From: Hyphomonas oceanitis SCH89 | GTDB lineage: Bacteria > Pseudomonadota > Alphaproteobacteria > Caulobacterales > Hyphomonadaceae | Direction of reading: 5' to 3' | Assembly: GCF_000685295.1 (NCBI RefSeq) | Contig: NZ_ARYL01000003.1 | Coordinates: forward strand, 145,440-209,439 | Length of the DNA: 64,000 nucleotides | Shown: in pieces, positions 35,420 to 44,956 of the stretch | Position numbering within the stretch: the stretch's first letter is position 1 | Layout of the letters: each line of letters starts with the position of its first letter | Translations under genes and position numbers: made by a program | Notes under the pieces: model-generated | The model's database searches: none | The model's input: the letters and a program-made list of their open reading frames with translations, nothing else | What the model was told of the DNA's origin: nothing

Positions 35420-36154
35420 TTATTCGGCCGGAGCGCCGACTTCGGCGAACTCGGCTTCGATGACGATTTCGACTTCGTCGCCGACATAAGGCGTGCCAGC
35501 CGACAGGCCGAATTCCGAGCGTGTCAGTGTGCCCGTGGCGGAGAAGCCGATATGGTCTTCTTCAGGCGCCCAAGGGAAGTTGGCGACGCCGTTGTACTTC
35601 ACGTCGAGTGTCACGGGCTTGGTCACGCCGAGGAAGGTCAGGTCGCCGGTCACGGTGCCGGTGTCAGGGCCTGTTGTGGTGATATCGGTGGACTTGAACG
35701 TGATCTCCGGGAACGCGCCGGCATTGTAATAGTCAGGGCTCTGGCTGAGTTCTTCGTCGAACGAGTTGTACGGGCTGTCGGGGTGACCGGCCTTGAAGTC
35801 GCCAGGATAATCGGTTTCGACAGATGTCGGGTCGATCGTGGCGGTCAGCGACGTGGCAGACGCATCATCGGAATTGAAATCCAGCGTGGCGTCAAAATTC
35901 GTGAAGCGGGCTGTGTAGTTCGACAGACCCATGTGCTTCACGCGCCAGGTCAGAGATGCGTGTGTGGGGTCGAGCTTGTAGGTGGCTGTTTTGCCGTATT
36001 TCACTTCGGCAGCGGGTGCCTCGGCTGGTGCAGCGGTTGGTGTCGCTTCGACGGGAGCGGCGGCAGGTGTTTCAGCCGTTTCGGCTGGGGTCGAGGCTGG
36101 GCCGCTGCACGCAACGAGCGCGATGGCGGATACGGAGGCTAGAAAAAGGCGCAT
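35420..36154 (-). CDS. YceI family lipoprotein
   Basis: 244 residues. The lipobox is ALVACSG (Cys 16). An Ala/Pro/Thr linker (17-50) precedes a complete YceI domain: KLDPTHASLTWRVKHMGLSNYTARF, DFKAGHPDSPYN, then FLGVTKPVTLDV and GFSATGTLTRSEFGL. It is likely an isoprenoid-quinone-binding lipocalin-like protein in the periplasm, working with the adjacent membrane fusion protein. First gene of the minus-strand run; its promoter lies in the 124-base gap before the divergent acyl-CoA dehydrogenase gene. Confidence 0.9.
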   Translation of the reverse strand: MRLFLASVSAIALVACSGPASTPAETAETPAAAPVEATPTAAPAEAPAAEVKYGKTATYKLDPTHASLTWRVKHMGLSNYTARFTNFDATLDFNSDDASATSLTATIDPTSVETDYPGDFKAGHPDSPYNSFDEELSQSPDYYNAGAFPEITFKSTDITTTGPDTGTVTGDLTFLGVTKPVTLDVKYNGVANFPWAPEEDHIGFSATGTLTRSEFGLSAGTPYVGDEVEIVIEAEFAEVGAPAE

Positions 36155-36278
36155 GGGGATAACTCCTGATGGCTGAAAATTGCAGAACGGTAATTCTGGA
36201 CTGCACTTGGACCTTGGCCGTAGGCGCGGTAACTGCTTATCGCGAATAACATCTATTCACAATCCGGAGACACCCCAG

Positions 36279-38048
36279 ATGGCCTATGATGCGCCTCTCG
36301 ACGAAATGGCTTTCACCCTTGAAGCTGTTGCAGGCTTGAAGCGCCTAGAGGGCCTTGCCGGGCTGGAGGCCTATGACCCGGAACTGCTTGCGCCAATCCT
36401 GGACGAAGCAGCCAAACTCGCGCGCGACGTGCTGGCACCGCTGAACCAGACTGGCGATTCGCAAGGCGCGACGCTCACAGAGGACGGCGTAAAGTCGGCG
36501 CCGGGCTTTGCCGAGGCGTATGCGGCGTTTCGCGATGGCGGCTGGATGGGCCTGACTGCGCCGGAAGAATGGGGCGGGCAAGGCCTGCCAAAAGCCCTAT
36601 CGCTGGCGGTGATGGAGATGTTCCACGGCGCGAACATGGCGTTCGGCCTTTGCCCGCTGTTGAGCTTTGGCGCGATCGAGGCGCTGCTGGCGCATGGGAC
36701 GGATGAGTTGAAAGCGGCCTATTTGCCAAATCTCGTCTCCGGCACATGGACCGGCACGATGAACCTGACCGAGCCACAGGCGGGCAGCGATGTCGGCGCC
36801 CTGAAGACGAAGGCCGCGCCGCAGGACGATGGCAGCTATGCGATCAGCGGCCAGAAAATCTACATCACGTGGGGCGACCATGACGTGGCCGAGAATATCG
36901 TCCACCTCGTTCTGGCGCGCCTGCCGGATGCACCTGCGGGATCGCGCGGCGTCTCTCTATTCCTCGTGCCCAAGTTCCTGCTCAAGGAAGATGGTACGCC
37001 GGGCACGCGCAATGGCGTCAAATGTATCGGCCTTGAGAAGAAGATGGGCATCCATGCCTCGCCGACCTGCGTTATGGAATACGACAATGCCAAGGGCTGG
37101 CTGATTGGCGAGGAAAACAAGGGGCTCGCTTGCATGTTCACGATGATGAACGCGGCGCGCCTGAATGTCGGCCTGCAGGGCGTGGCGGTGGGCGAAGCGG
37201 CCTACCAGACGGCCTTCGCCTACGCGCAGGAGCGCAAGCAGGGCATGATCAAGGGCGTCGATGGCCCGGTGCCGATCCTGCATCATGCCGATGTGCGCCG
37301 CACGCTGACCACGATGCGCGCCCACGTCGCGGCGGCGCGGTCCATCTGTTATGCCTGCGCAGTGGCGGCGGACCTTGCCGAATCTGCGGCAGACGCGGAA
37401 ACGCGTCACGCTGCCAAGCTGCGCGAAGACCTGCTGACGCCGATTGCCAAGGCGTGGTCATCCGACATGGGTGTCGAAGTGGCCAGCATGGGCGTGCAGG
37501 TGCATGGCGGCATGGGCTTCATGAACGAGACGCTCGCGGCGCAGCTTTACCGCGATGCGCGGATTGCGCCGATCTATGAAGGCACGAACGGCATTCAGGC
37601 AATTGACCTTGTCGGGCGCAAGCTGAGCGGGACGAATGGCGAGTCGATGCGAGTGATGCTGGGCGAGGTCGAGGCTTCGGCAGCAGCGGCGCGGGCGACG
37701 AATGACCCGCAGCTTGTGCAGATCGCTGACCGGCTGAAGGCGGGCGCCGATGCGCTGCGCACGGCCAGCGACTGGATGCTGGAGCAGATGAAGAGCCGCG
37801 ATCAGGACAAGGCGCTGGCCGGTGCGACGGCCTATCTGGAACTCGCAGGCGATGTGATCGGCGGGCACTTCCTGACCAAGGCGGCCGTGGCAGCCCGCAC
37901 CAGCGACGGCGCAGCGCGGGCGCGGCGACTGGCACTGGCGGGCTTCTTTGCCGAGACAGCGCTGGCAGCGGCGCCCGGCAAGGTGGCCAGCATTACCGAA
38001 GGTGGCAGCCGCTTCCTGGAGAATAGCGAAGCGCTGTTCGGGGTCTGA
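36279..38048 (+). CDS. Acyl-CoA dehydrogenase, DmdC-like
   Basis: 589 residues, the longer ~590-residue branch that includes 3-methylmercaptopropionyl-CoA dehydrogenase (DmdC). Motifs are NLTEPQAGSDVGALKT, SGQKIYITWGDHD, GLEKKMGIHASPTC and QVHGGMGFMNETLAAQ. The catalytic base is E434 in IYEGTNGIQA. A C-terminal helical extension (~460-589) is typical of the branch. A DMSP-demethylation role would fit a marine organism but cannot be assigned from motifs, since many paralogues act on other acyl-CoAs. CCGGAGA precedes ATG 36279. Confidence 0.88.
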   Translation: MAYDAPLDEMAFTLEAVAGLKRLEGLAGLEAYDPELLAPILDEAAKLARDVLAPLNQTGDSQGATLTEDGVKSAPGFAEAYAAFRDGGWMGLTAPEEWGGQGLPKALSLAVMEMFHGANMAFGLCPLLSFGAIEALLAHGTDELKAAYLPNLVSGTWTGTMNLTEPQAGSDVGALKTKAAPQDDGSYAISGQKIYITWGDHDVAENIVHLVLARLPDAPAGSRGVSLFLVPKFLLKEDGTPGTRNGVKCIGLEKKMGIHASPTCVMEYDNAKGWLIGEENKGLACMFTMMNAARLNVGLQGVAVGEAAYQTAFAYAQERKQGMIKGVDGPVPILHHADVRRTLTTMRAHVAAARSICYACAVAADLAESAADAETRHAAKLREDLLTPIAKAWSSDMGVEVASMGVQVHGGMGFMNETLAAQLYRDARIAPIYEGTNGIQAIDLVGRKLSGTNGESMRVMLGEVEASAAAARATNDPQLVQIADRLKAGADALRTASDWMLEQMKSRDQDKALAGATAYLELAGDVIGGHFLTKAAVAARTSDGAARARRLALAGFFAETALAAAPGKVASITEGGSRFLENSEALFGV

Positions 38049-38056
38049 TTGCCGGC

Positions 38057-39250
38057 TCAGGCCTTCAGTTTCGGCAGGACAGCAAGGCAGAGCAGCGAGC
38101 CGCACGATACGGCGGCGGCAATCGCGGCGAGCGGCGTAATGCCGAGCGTCACGAAGGGCGCCGCAGCGGCGGTGCCAATGGCGGTCGTCATCAGGATTGC
38201 CAGAAGGACAAGCGCGGCGCCACGGGCGTCATCGCCGCCGGATGCAACAATCGCGCGGTAGAATCCGGGCGGCCCCCGAAAGCCGAGCCCGGCGTTGACG
38301 GGCGCAAACAGGATGGCGAGCGCGATTGGGTCGCTGCCGCCGAGCAGGCCATAGACCAGCAGTGATACAACGCCCGCTGCCGATAGGGCCGTGCCGAACC
38401 AGATCATTGGTTCAGCGCCGAACCTGTCGACGAGGCGACCGGAAAGGTTTGAGGCGATGATGAAGACCGCAATGCCTGCGACCTGCATGATGATGAAATC
38501 ATTCAGCGTGCCGCCGAGACCTTTCGTGATCATGGCCGGTGCCCCGAACACGAAGATGAGCAGGCCGCCGAGCGTGAAGGCCTGGCTGAGAGCATAGCGC
38601 AGGAACACGGGGTTCACGGCGAGGCGGAGATAGCCGCCAGCGCCCGGCGTCGGGTCTGGCGCGGGCAGGCGGTGACGCAGGACGCCGACCAAAGCTGCGA
38701 CGACGACGCTGAGGACGCCGATCACGATGAACGAGCTTTTCCAGCCAAAGGCGACGAGCAGCCAGACGCCGACCACTGGCGCGAGCGCCGGGACGAGGGA
38801 TTCGACGCTGCCCATGAAGCCGAGGGCCCGGACGGCGCGCGCCTCGCTGAACATGGCGCGGATCATGCCCGGCGCGAAGACTGCTGCGGCCGAGCCTGTG
38901 AGCCCTTGAAGGAAGCGCAAGCCCACCAGAACGGTCAGGGAATGGGCAAGGATGCACCCCAGCGAGATCAGGGCGTAGGCCATGAACGACCAGACAAGCA
39001 GGTTACGCTGGTCGAAATGCGCACCGAGTTCGCCGTAAAGGATGAGCCCGACGCAGCCGCCCGCCACGAAAGCGGCCAGCACCAGCTGGGCCATGGCCTG
39101 GCTGCCGCCGAGCGTATCGGGAAGCGTTGGGATTGCCGGCAGGATAAGGTCTGTTCCGGCAATGCCGAGCGTCGTGCCCAGAATGAGCAGCGCAAACGCC
39201 AAGGCAGGCGCGGACGGGGGGGCGGGCGTTTGAGACATGGGAGCGGGCAT
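38057..39250 (-). CDS. MFS transporter, Bcr/CflA-type multidrug exporter
   Basis: 397 residues with about 12 membrane helices. The Bcr/CflA pattern is visible: LGIAGTDLILPAIPTL in helix 1 and YGELGAHFDQRNLLV in the first cytoplasmic loop (a form of the MFS G-x-x-x-D-R motif). RFLQGLTGSAAAVFAPGMIRAMF matches motif C-like drug:proton antiporters. Substrate unknown. Start is at ATG 39250 or 39238. It is convergent with the acyl-CoA dehydrogenase and divergent from the pseudouridine synthase. Confidence 0.82.
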   Translation of the reverse strand: MPAPMSQTPAPPSAPALAFALLILGTTLGIAGTDLILPAIPTLPDTLGGSQAMAQLVLAAFVAGGCVGLILYGELGAHFDQRNLLVWSFMAYALISLGCILAHSLTVLVGLRFLQGLTGSAAAVFAPGMIRAMFSEARAVRALGFMGSVESLVPALAPVVGVWLLVAFGWKSSFIVIGVLSVVVAALVGVLRHRLPAPDPTPGAGGYLRLAVNPVFLRYALSQAFTLGGLLIFVFGAPAMITKGLGGTLNDFIIMQVAGIAVFIIASNLSGRLVDRFGAEPMIWFGTALSAAGVVSLLVYGLLGGSDPIALAILFAPVNAGLGFRGPPGFYRAIVASGGDDARGAALVLLAILMTTAIGTAAAAPFVTLGITPLAAIAAAVSCGSLLCLAVLPKLKA

Positions 39251-39345
39251 ATGGCCGGAATCGCCCAGCGTGTCGACATCAGGTTGCGAGGGGCCGGGCC
39301 TGCCTATATGACGGGCGAAACCGCCGCAGGAGGCATCATTCGGCC

Positions 39346-40338
39346 ATGGCGTGGACCAAGACATATTCCGGCAGTGAGCCGATGCGCGTCAACAAGTGGC
39401 TGGCGACCGAGGGCGTATGCTCGCGGCGCGAGGCCGATGCGCTGATCGAGAAGGGCCTCGTCAAGATCAATGGCGAAGTACTGACCGAGGCTGGCTACAA
39501 GATCGAGGACGGGCAGACGCTCAGCCTGACTGAGAAGGCGGCGCGGCGGCTGGATAACCAGCTGTCGCTGATGTTCCACAAGCCGATCGGCATTGTGTCG
39601 GGCACGCCTGAGCCGGGTGAGATACCCGCTGTACGCCTAATCAATGAGCAAAGCCTGTCGGGCCGGGCACATGCCATTCCCGGGCGCAACAACAAGCTGG
39701 CGCCGCTGGGCCGTCTGGACAAGGATTCGCGCGGCCTGCTGATCATGTCCGAAGATGGCGTGCTGGCGAAGGCGCTGATCGGTCCGGAAAGCAAGCTGGA
39801 GAAGGAATACCACGTCAAAGTGCGCGGAGACGTGACGGAGGAAAAGCTGAAGCTGCTGCGCCACGGGTTGGAGCTGGATGGACGCCAATTGCGACCGGCA
39901 GCGGTCACGGTCATCAAGGGCAATGAGCTGAAATTCCTGCTACGCGAGGGCCGTAATCGGCAAATCCGACGGATGTGCGACCTGGTGGACCTGCGCGTGC
40001 TGGACCTTATGCGGGTGCGGATCGGGCCGCTATCGCTCGCCGGGCTACCGGAGGGCAAGTGGCGCCCGATCAGTGCGCGGGAACGCGATGAGCTGCTGCG
40101 CTGGGAAGCCAAGGGCTTTTCGGCTGAGCCGACGGCGCCCGTGATCGCTGAACCGGTGCGGCGCCCGGCGCCGGCTGGCAAGCGACCACCCGCCGGGGGC
40201 AAACGTCCGGCCGGACCCGGCAAGAAGCCGCTGGGCAAGCCGCGTAGCGATGCGCCGCCCTCGTCCAAGCCGAAGCCCAATGAGCCGAAGTTCAAGCGGA
40301 CGAAACTGACGCCTCGCAAACGGACGCCGATAAAATGA
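39346..40338 (+). CDS. RluB/RluF-family rRNA pseudouridine synthase
   Basis: 330 residues. The S4 RNA-binding domain (~13-60: RVNKWLATEGVCSRREAD) is followed by the RsuA-type catalytic domain with Asp in GRLDKDSRGLLIMSEDG and REGRNRQIRRMCDLV. RLDKDS and the S4-first order point to the RluF (23S U2604) subgroup, but RluB-type cannot be excluded. The C-terminal ~75 residues are a Lys/Pro/Arg-rich disordered tail (KRPPAGGKRPAGPGKKP), probably RNA-binding. The stop overlaps the gluconokinase start (ATGA). Confidence 0.9.
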   Translation: MAWTKTYSGSEPMRVNKWLATEGVCSRREADALIEKGLVKINGEVLTEAGYKIEDGQTLSLTEKAARRLDNQLSLMFHKPIGIVSGTPEPGEIPAVRLINEQSLSGRAHAIPGRNNKLAPLGRLDKDSRGLLIMSEDGVLAKALIGPESKLEKEYHVKVRGDVTEEKLKLLRHGLELDGRQLRPAAVTVIKGNELKFLLREGRNRQIRRMCDLVDLRVLDLMRVRIGPLSLAGLPEGKWRPISARERDELLRWEAKGFSAEPTAPVIAEPVRRPAPAGKRPPAGGKRPAGPGKKPLGKPRSDAPPSSKPKPNEPKFKRTKLTPRKRTPIK

Positions 40339-40835
40339 GAGACCTCGTCATCGTGATGGGTGTCGCAGGCAGCGGCAAGACCACGGTGGGCGCCGGACTG
40401 GCAGAGGCGGCAGGTTGGCCCTTTGTCGAGGCGGATGCGTTTCACCCGGATGCCAATCGTGAGAAGATGGCGTCGGGGACACCGCTGACAGATGAAGACC
40501 GCGCCGGCTGGATCAGCGCTATCACTGCACATGTGGCGCAGAGCGACGCGCCGCGCATGGTGCTGGCCTGTTCAGCGCTGACGCGGTTCGTGCAGGCGCG
40601 CCTGGTGCGCGATAGCGGGCGTGTATGCCGCTTTGTCTGGCTGGATGTGCCAGCGGACGCCTTGCGGGCGCGCATGGCGTCGCGGGCAGGGCATTTCATG
40701 CCGGTGAGCCTGCTGGATAGCCAGCTGGCGGCGCTGGATGTGCCTGATAGCGCAGAGCGGATAAATGCCATGCGCCCGGTGAGCGAGCTAGTTCAGATGC
40801 TACAGGAAGCCTTGCCGTCGCCTGACCCAGCGTGA
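40335..40835 (+). CDS. Gluconokinase
   Basis: 166 residues, normal for GntK. It phosphorylates gluconate to 6-phosphogluconate with ATP. The Walker A loop is GVAGSGKTT (9-17). FVEADAFHPDANREKMASGTPLTDEDRAGW is the substrate segment, and CSALTRFVQARLV is the usual CSALK-like region. Residues AGHFMPVSLLDSQLAALD complete the family pattern. It overlaps the pseudouridine synthase gene by 4 bases, so the two are translationally coupled although functionally unrelated. No gluconate transporter or Entner-Doudoroff genes are nearby. Confidence 0.92.
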   Translation: MRDLVIVMGVAGSGKTTVGAGLAEAAGWPFVEADAFHPDANREKMASGTPLTDEDRAGWISAITAHVAQSDAPRMVLACSALTRFVQARLVRDSGRVCRFVWLDVPADALRARMASRAGHFMPVSLLDSQLAALDVPDSAERINAMRPVSELVQMLQEALPSPDPA

Positions 40836-40872
40836 TGGCTCGACGCATGGCAAGCTTGGCATATGCTGGGTC

Positions 40873-41937
40873 ATGGACGGATTTCAGACAAAAACACCGA
40901 AGCGGCCCAATCTCGACTATCCGCACGGCGATGTGCGGCCCGGGCTGGCCGAAGCGATTAAAGTCGCGCCGGGGATTGAATGGGTCAGCATGCCGCTGCC
41001 TTTTTCGCTCAAATTCATCAACCTTTGGCTGATCGATGATGGCGACAGCTGGACGATTGTCGACACAGGCATGCCGCTGAAGGAAACGCGCGATGCGTGG
41101 AAGGCTCTGCTCGATACGCGCGTTACACCGGAGAAGCCGCTTAAGCGTGTGATGGTAACCCATATGCACCCGGACCATGTCGGTTGTGCGGGCTGGCTCT
41201 GCTATAAATATGGCGCCGAGCTGTGGATGAGCCGGCTGGAATATACGACGTGCCGCATGCTGGTGTCGGACACGGGGCGCGAGGCACCGCAGGCGGGAAT
41301 CGACTTCTATCGCCGGGCGGGCTGGAACGATGCCCAGATTGACAATTACAAGGAACGGTTCGGCGGCTTTGGCCGCGGTGTCAGCCAGATGCCTGATTCC
41401 TTTCGTAGGCTGGCGGATGGCGACACGTTGCAGATGGCCGGCGAGACGTGGGAAGTGGTCATGGGAAATGGCCACTCACCGGAGCATTCGTGTCTGTATT
41501 CCCCGGCGCTGAGCGTGGTGATCTCGGGCGACCAGCTGCTGCCGCGCATATCATCCAATGTGTCAGTGCACCCGACGGAGCCGGAGGCCGATCCGCTGCT
41601 GGACTGGATGATGAGCTGCGAGAAGCTGCTGGCGCACTTGCCGGAGAATGTGCTGGTTCTGCCAGCGCACAATGAGCCTTTCCGGGGCGCGCATGCGCGG
41701 TTGCGCCACTTGATTGACGGGCATGAGACGGCGCTCTCGCGCCTTAAGGGCCGGATGCATAAGGGGCCTTTGACCGTGATGGACACGTTCACGAGTCTTT
41801 TCGGCCGGGCCATACAGCCTGACGAAGTTGGCATGGCGAGCGGCGAGGCCATTGCCCACCTGAACTGCATGATTCATCGCGGCGAAGTTGTCCGGATTGC
41901 TGGCGAAGACGGCGTTGATCGCTACGCCCTAGCCTGA
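40873..41937 (+). CDS. Metallo-beta-lactamase fold hydrolase
   Basis: 354 residues. The metal motif is H97-M-H99-P-D101-H102 in VTHMHPDHVGCAGW. Later ligands are the His in NGHSPEHSCLYS, Asp in ISGDQLLPRIS and His in LPAHNEPFRG. A C-terminal helical region (~270-354, ending in a winged-helix-like segment EAIAHLNCMIHRGEVVRI) is as in the LACTB2-like/BLACT_WH group. These hydrolyse thioesters or nucleic acids; the substrate here is unknown. Confidence 0.85.
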   Translation: MDGFQTKTPKRPNLDYPHGDVRPGLAEAIKVAPGIEWVSMPLPFSLKFINLWLIDDGDSWTIVDTGMPLKETRDAWKALLDTRVTPEKPLKRVMVTHMHPDHVGCAGWLCYKYGAELWMSRLEYTTCRMLVSDTGREAPQAGIDFYRRAGWNDAQIDNYKERFGGFGRGVSQMPDSFRRLADGDTLQMAGETWEVVMGNGHSPEHSCLYSPALSVVISGDQLLPRISSNVSVHPTEPEADPLLDWMMSCEKLLAHLPENVLVLPAHNEPFRGAHARLRHLIDGHETALSRLKGRMHKGPLTVMDTFTSLFGRAIQPDEVGMASGEAIAHLNCMIHRGEVVRIAGEDGVDRYALA

Positions 41938-42061
41938 CACCTGCTGCTGAAGCCCTTGTCATGACGGGCAATTTGCAGTGCCGGAACAGTTTACACCTTC
42001 GCAAGAGAAGCGTGTTTCGTCTAAGTAGATTCCTGAGAGACACAGATCAGGTGAGGCCTCA

Positions 42062-42919
42062 ATGGCAGACGACGGCGAAAAGGCCCACTCCGTGGATGAG
42101 GACGAATCCCTAACTTTCGGCCAGAAGGTTAAGCGGGAACTCCACGAATGGGCGGTCACGCTCGCAGTCTTCATTCCGGTCTTCATGATTTTCTCGGGCC
42201 TGCTGTATGAGCAACGGGTTATCCCGTCCGAGAGCATGGTGCCGACGCTGCAGGTCAGTGACCGCGTGGCCGTGTCCAAGTTTGCCTATGGCTATGACCG
42301 GTACTCATTGCCGTTCAGCCTTGGCCGTTACCTGCCTATTCCAGAGGGGCGGATTTTTGCCCGTACGCCCAAACGCGGCGATGTCGTGGTGTTCGAACAC
42401 CCGCATACGGCGCGTGTGATGATAAAGCGCGTGATCGGCCTGCCGGGCGATCGGATCCAGATGATCGGCGAGACCGTCTACATCAACGGCAATCCCATCG
42501 ACAGCGAGTTTATTCGCACTGTGCGCTATGTGCCCCATGGACGGAGCCGTGCCGTGACCGCGTATGAATGGCGCGAGACGGCGGAAGATGGAACGTCCTG
42601 GCTGACGCACCGTCAGGAAAAGGGTGATCGGGGCGACAATACGGTCCTGTTCGTTGTTCCGGAGGGGCACCTGTTCCTGATGGGCGACAACCGGGACAAT
42701 TCGCTCGATAGCCGGTTCCTGTCGGGCCATTGTCCACCGATTGATGGCGTAGTGGACCGTGTTGGCTGTCCGCTCAGCGTTGAATCTGACCAGGCATCCG
42801 TTGGTTTCGTGCCGATGGACCACTTGGTCGGACGGGCCGAAACGGTGATCATGTCGCTTTATCGCTGCAAGTTCGAAGACAGCGAGCCTTGCAAGAAACG
42901 CGTGTGGCGCGGGCTGTAG
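42062..42919 (+). CDS. lepB: Signal peptidase I
   Basis: 285 residues. One N-terminal membrane helix (~31-50) anchors the periplasmic catalytic domain. The serine nucleophile is S58 in PSESMVPTL and the general base is K122 in VMIKRVIGLPGD. Box E reads MGDNRDNSLDSR. It cleaves Sec and Tat signal peptides. Four extra cysteines lie in the periplasmic C-terminal part (GHCPPI, VGCPLS, YRCKF, EPCKK) and may form disulfides in the inserted loop after Box E. The next clear gene is a phosphatase 130 bases on. Confidence 0.95.
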   Translation: MADDGEKAHSVDEDESLTFGQKVKRELHEWAVTLAVFIPVFMIFSGLLYEQRVIPSESMVPTLQVSDRVAVSKFAYGYDRYSLPFSLGRYLPIPEGRIFARTPKRGDVVVFEHPHTARVMIKRVIGLPGDRIQMIGETVYINGNPIDSEFIRTVRYVPHGRSRAVTAYEWRETAEDGTSWLTHRQEKGDRGDNTVLFVVPEGHLFLMGDNRDNSLDSRFLSGHCPPIDGVVDRVGCPLSVESDQASVGFVPMDHLVGRAETVIMSLYRCKFEDSEPCKKRVWRGL

Positions 42920-43052
42920 GCTTGCATTCATCAACAGGTTGCCGCGCGAGCGGGCGATTGACGCCTTGCCGCATGCCGCCACCACCGCTAGTGGCAATTC
43001 CTAGACCGGGCTCGCGGGGCCCTGAGCAGGTTTGAAGACAGGCTGATTGGCG

Positions 43053-43655
43053 ATGCCAGATACGACATCGACAGAAACCCGGCGCGGCCCGATCGTGGTC
43101 TCGCGCCATGGCCGGCCACAGCTTGACCGGACAGCTGGCCCGCGTCTTGGATGGCGCGATTACAAGGATTGGTGGGCTCGCTACGAGGAAAGCCCTCTGC
43201 GCGACGACCAGAATGCGCCGGAAGTCCTGAAAGGCCTTGTTGCCGATTCCACACTCGTGTTTGCATCGGCGCGTATCCGGGCACAGCAGACGGCTGAACG
43301 CGCGGCGCCTCATATGGCGGCTGTGCATGACCCGGTTTTCAATGAGGCGCCATTGCCGCCGCCGCGCCTTGTGGGCGTGAAATACCTTCCCAAGACATGG
43401 AATATCCTTGCGCGCGCAGCCTGGCTGAGCGGCCATGCGCTGGATGGCGAGAGCGTTTCGGAAGCGCGTGTGCGGGCGGCTGAAGCCGCCGCGAAACTGC
43501 ATGCTGCGTCTGAAGGGCAAAAAGTCTACCTGGCCGCGCATGGCTGGTTCAATCGCATGCTGCGGCCGGAGTTGAAGAAGCTCGGCTGGCGCTGTGTGCA
43601 CGATGGCGGTGACAGTTACTGGAGCCATCGCATCTACGAATACACCGGCAAGTAA
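43053..43655 (+). CDS. Histidine phosphatase superfamily protein
   Basis: 200 residues from ATG 43053; an in-frame TTG at 43047 is a poorer start. The catalytic signature is SRHGRP, with the phospho-accepting H19. The second conserved region is [13 protein letters not shown], and the distal histidine is in [12 protein letters not shown]. The substrate is unknown. Proteins of this branch are often annotated phosphoglycerate mutase, but the first motif is shorter and mutase activity is unlikely. It lies upstream of xseB on the same strand. Confidence 0.82.
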   Translation: MPDTTSTETRRGPIVVSRHGRPQLDRTAGPRLGWRDYKDWWARYEESPLRDDQNAPEVLKGLVADSTLVFASARIRAQQTAERAAPHMAAVHDPVFNEAPLPPPRLVGVKYLPKTWNILARAAWLSGHALDGESVSEARVRAAEAAAKLHAASEGQKVYLAAHGWFNRMLRPELKKLGWRCVHDGGDSYWSHRIYEYTGK

Positions 43656-43725
43656 CCGCTTAGGTGGTTGTGGAGCCCATGTGAGCGCTCTAGAGTCACC
43701 CAATATGACCAACGGGCAGAACACT

Positions 43726-43971
43726 ATGGCTGATGCAAAAGACAAATCCGTCGAGAAGATGAGCTTTGAGGACGCACTCGCCGAGCTGGAAGGTATTGTC
43801 AAACAGCTGGAAGCCGGTGAAGTCGAGCTGGAAAAATCCATCGCTATTTATGAGCGCGGTGCGGCGCTGAAGGCGCATTGCGAATCGCGCCTCAAATCGG
43901 CCGAGCTTAAAGTTGAGCAGATCGTCCAGGGCGCAGGCGGCGTTACGACCGAGCCTGCAAGCTTTGACTAG
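43726..43971 (+). CDS. xseB: Exodeoxyribonuclease VII small subunit
   Basis: 81 residues, the usual size. It is the small helical subunit of the XseA/XseB single-strand exonuclease. The family core is [34 protein letters not shown], followed by the L-K-x-x-C/A-E helix [14 protein letters not shown] start at ATG 43705 would add seven residues. Followed at once by ispA and dxs, the standard alphaproteobacterial order. xseA is not in the window. Confidence 0.93.
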   Translation: MADAKDKSVEKMSFEDALAELEGIVKQLEAGEVELEKSIAIYERGAALKAHCESRLKSAELKVEQIVQGAGGVTTEPASFD

Positions 43972-43984
43972 GGCCGATGCACCT

Positions 43985-44881
43985 ATGGGGGATGAGGCTG
44001 ACTTCGAGCTGCGCCTGAAGGAGGTTGCCGACAAGGTGACCGTCGCGCTTGACCAGCTGATCCCGCCTGCCAGCGGACCGGAAGCGGACCTTATGCGAGC
44101 CATGCGCCATGCCGCGCTCGCCAATGGCAAGCGGATGCGCCCCTTCTTCCTGCTGGAAACCGGCGCCATGTTTGAAGCGCCGGAAAAGACCCTGCTGCGC
44201 ACAGCTGCCGCGCTTGAGTGCATCCATACATATTCGCTGGTGCATGATGACCTGCCCTGCATGGACAATGATGATTTCCGGCGGGGGCAGCCGACAGTGC
44301 ACAAGGCCTTCAACGAGGCGACTGCTGTGCTGGCCGGTGATGGCCTGCTGACGCTGGCTTTCAAGATTCTGGCGTCTGCCGAAACCCACGATGATGCCTC
44401 TGTTCGCGTGATGCTGATCGAAAGGCTTGCGGATGCCGCAGGCGCGCGGGGTATGGTGGGCGGCCAGATGATCGACATGCTGGAAGAAGACAGCCCGCGC
44501 GACCTGAATACGATTACGCGGATGCAGCGGCTGAAAACGGGTGCGCTTATCTCCTACGCCACGGAAGCGGCGGGGATTATCGGTCGGGCACGGGAACTGG
44601 AGCGCAACGCGCTGGCCGGATTCTCGAATGATCTTGGTCTCGCCTACCAGATTGCAGATGATTTGCTGGATGCGACGGGCGATGAAACCGCCGTTGGCAA
44701 GCCGCTTCGGACCGACGAAATTGCCGGAAAAGCGAATTTTGTGACCCTTCTGGGGGTGGACGGCGCCCGACAGAGAGTGCGGCTACTCGCCGCTCAAGCG
44801 AAGGAACACCTCGCAATATTTCGTAATAAGGCCGATATTCTGCTGCAATCCGTTGATTTTGTACTGGATAGAACACGTTAA
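43985..44881 (+). CDS. ispA: Farnesyl diphosphate synthase-type polyprenyl synthetase
   Basis: 298 residues from ATG 43985. In-frame TTG 43964, overlapping the xseB stop, is an alternative start. The first aspartate-rich motif is DDLPCMDNDD (88-97), preceded by LVHDD. The second is ADDLLDATGD (~220). It condenses isopentenyl diphosphate with dimethylallyl and geranyl diphosphates to farnesyl diphosphate. It lies between xseB and dxs, so precursor supply and chain elongation are linked. Confidence 0.93.
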   Translation: MGDEADFELRLKEVADKVTVALDQLIPPASGPEADLMRAMRHAALANGKRMRPFFLLETGAMFEAPEKTLLRTAAALECIHTYSLVHDDLPCMDNDDFRRGQPTVHKAFNEATAVLAGDGLLTLAFKILASAETHDDASVRVMLIERLADAAGARGMVGGQMIDMLEEDSPRDLNTITRMQRLKTGALISYATEAAGIIGRARELERNALAGFSNDLGLAYQIADDLLDATGDETAVGKPLRTDEIAGKANFVTLLGVDGARQRVRLLAAQAKEHLAIFRNKADILLQSVDFVLDRTR

Positions 44882-44956
44882 GTAAGGCGTGCCATAGTAT
44901 AAACACTTACAATACGTCTTAAGACAGACTGCGACTATTCAAGGGTCCACAGAAAG

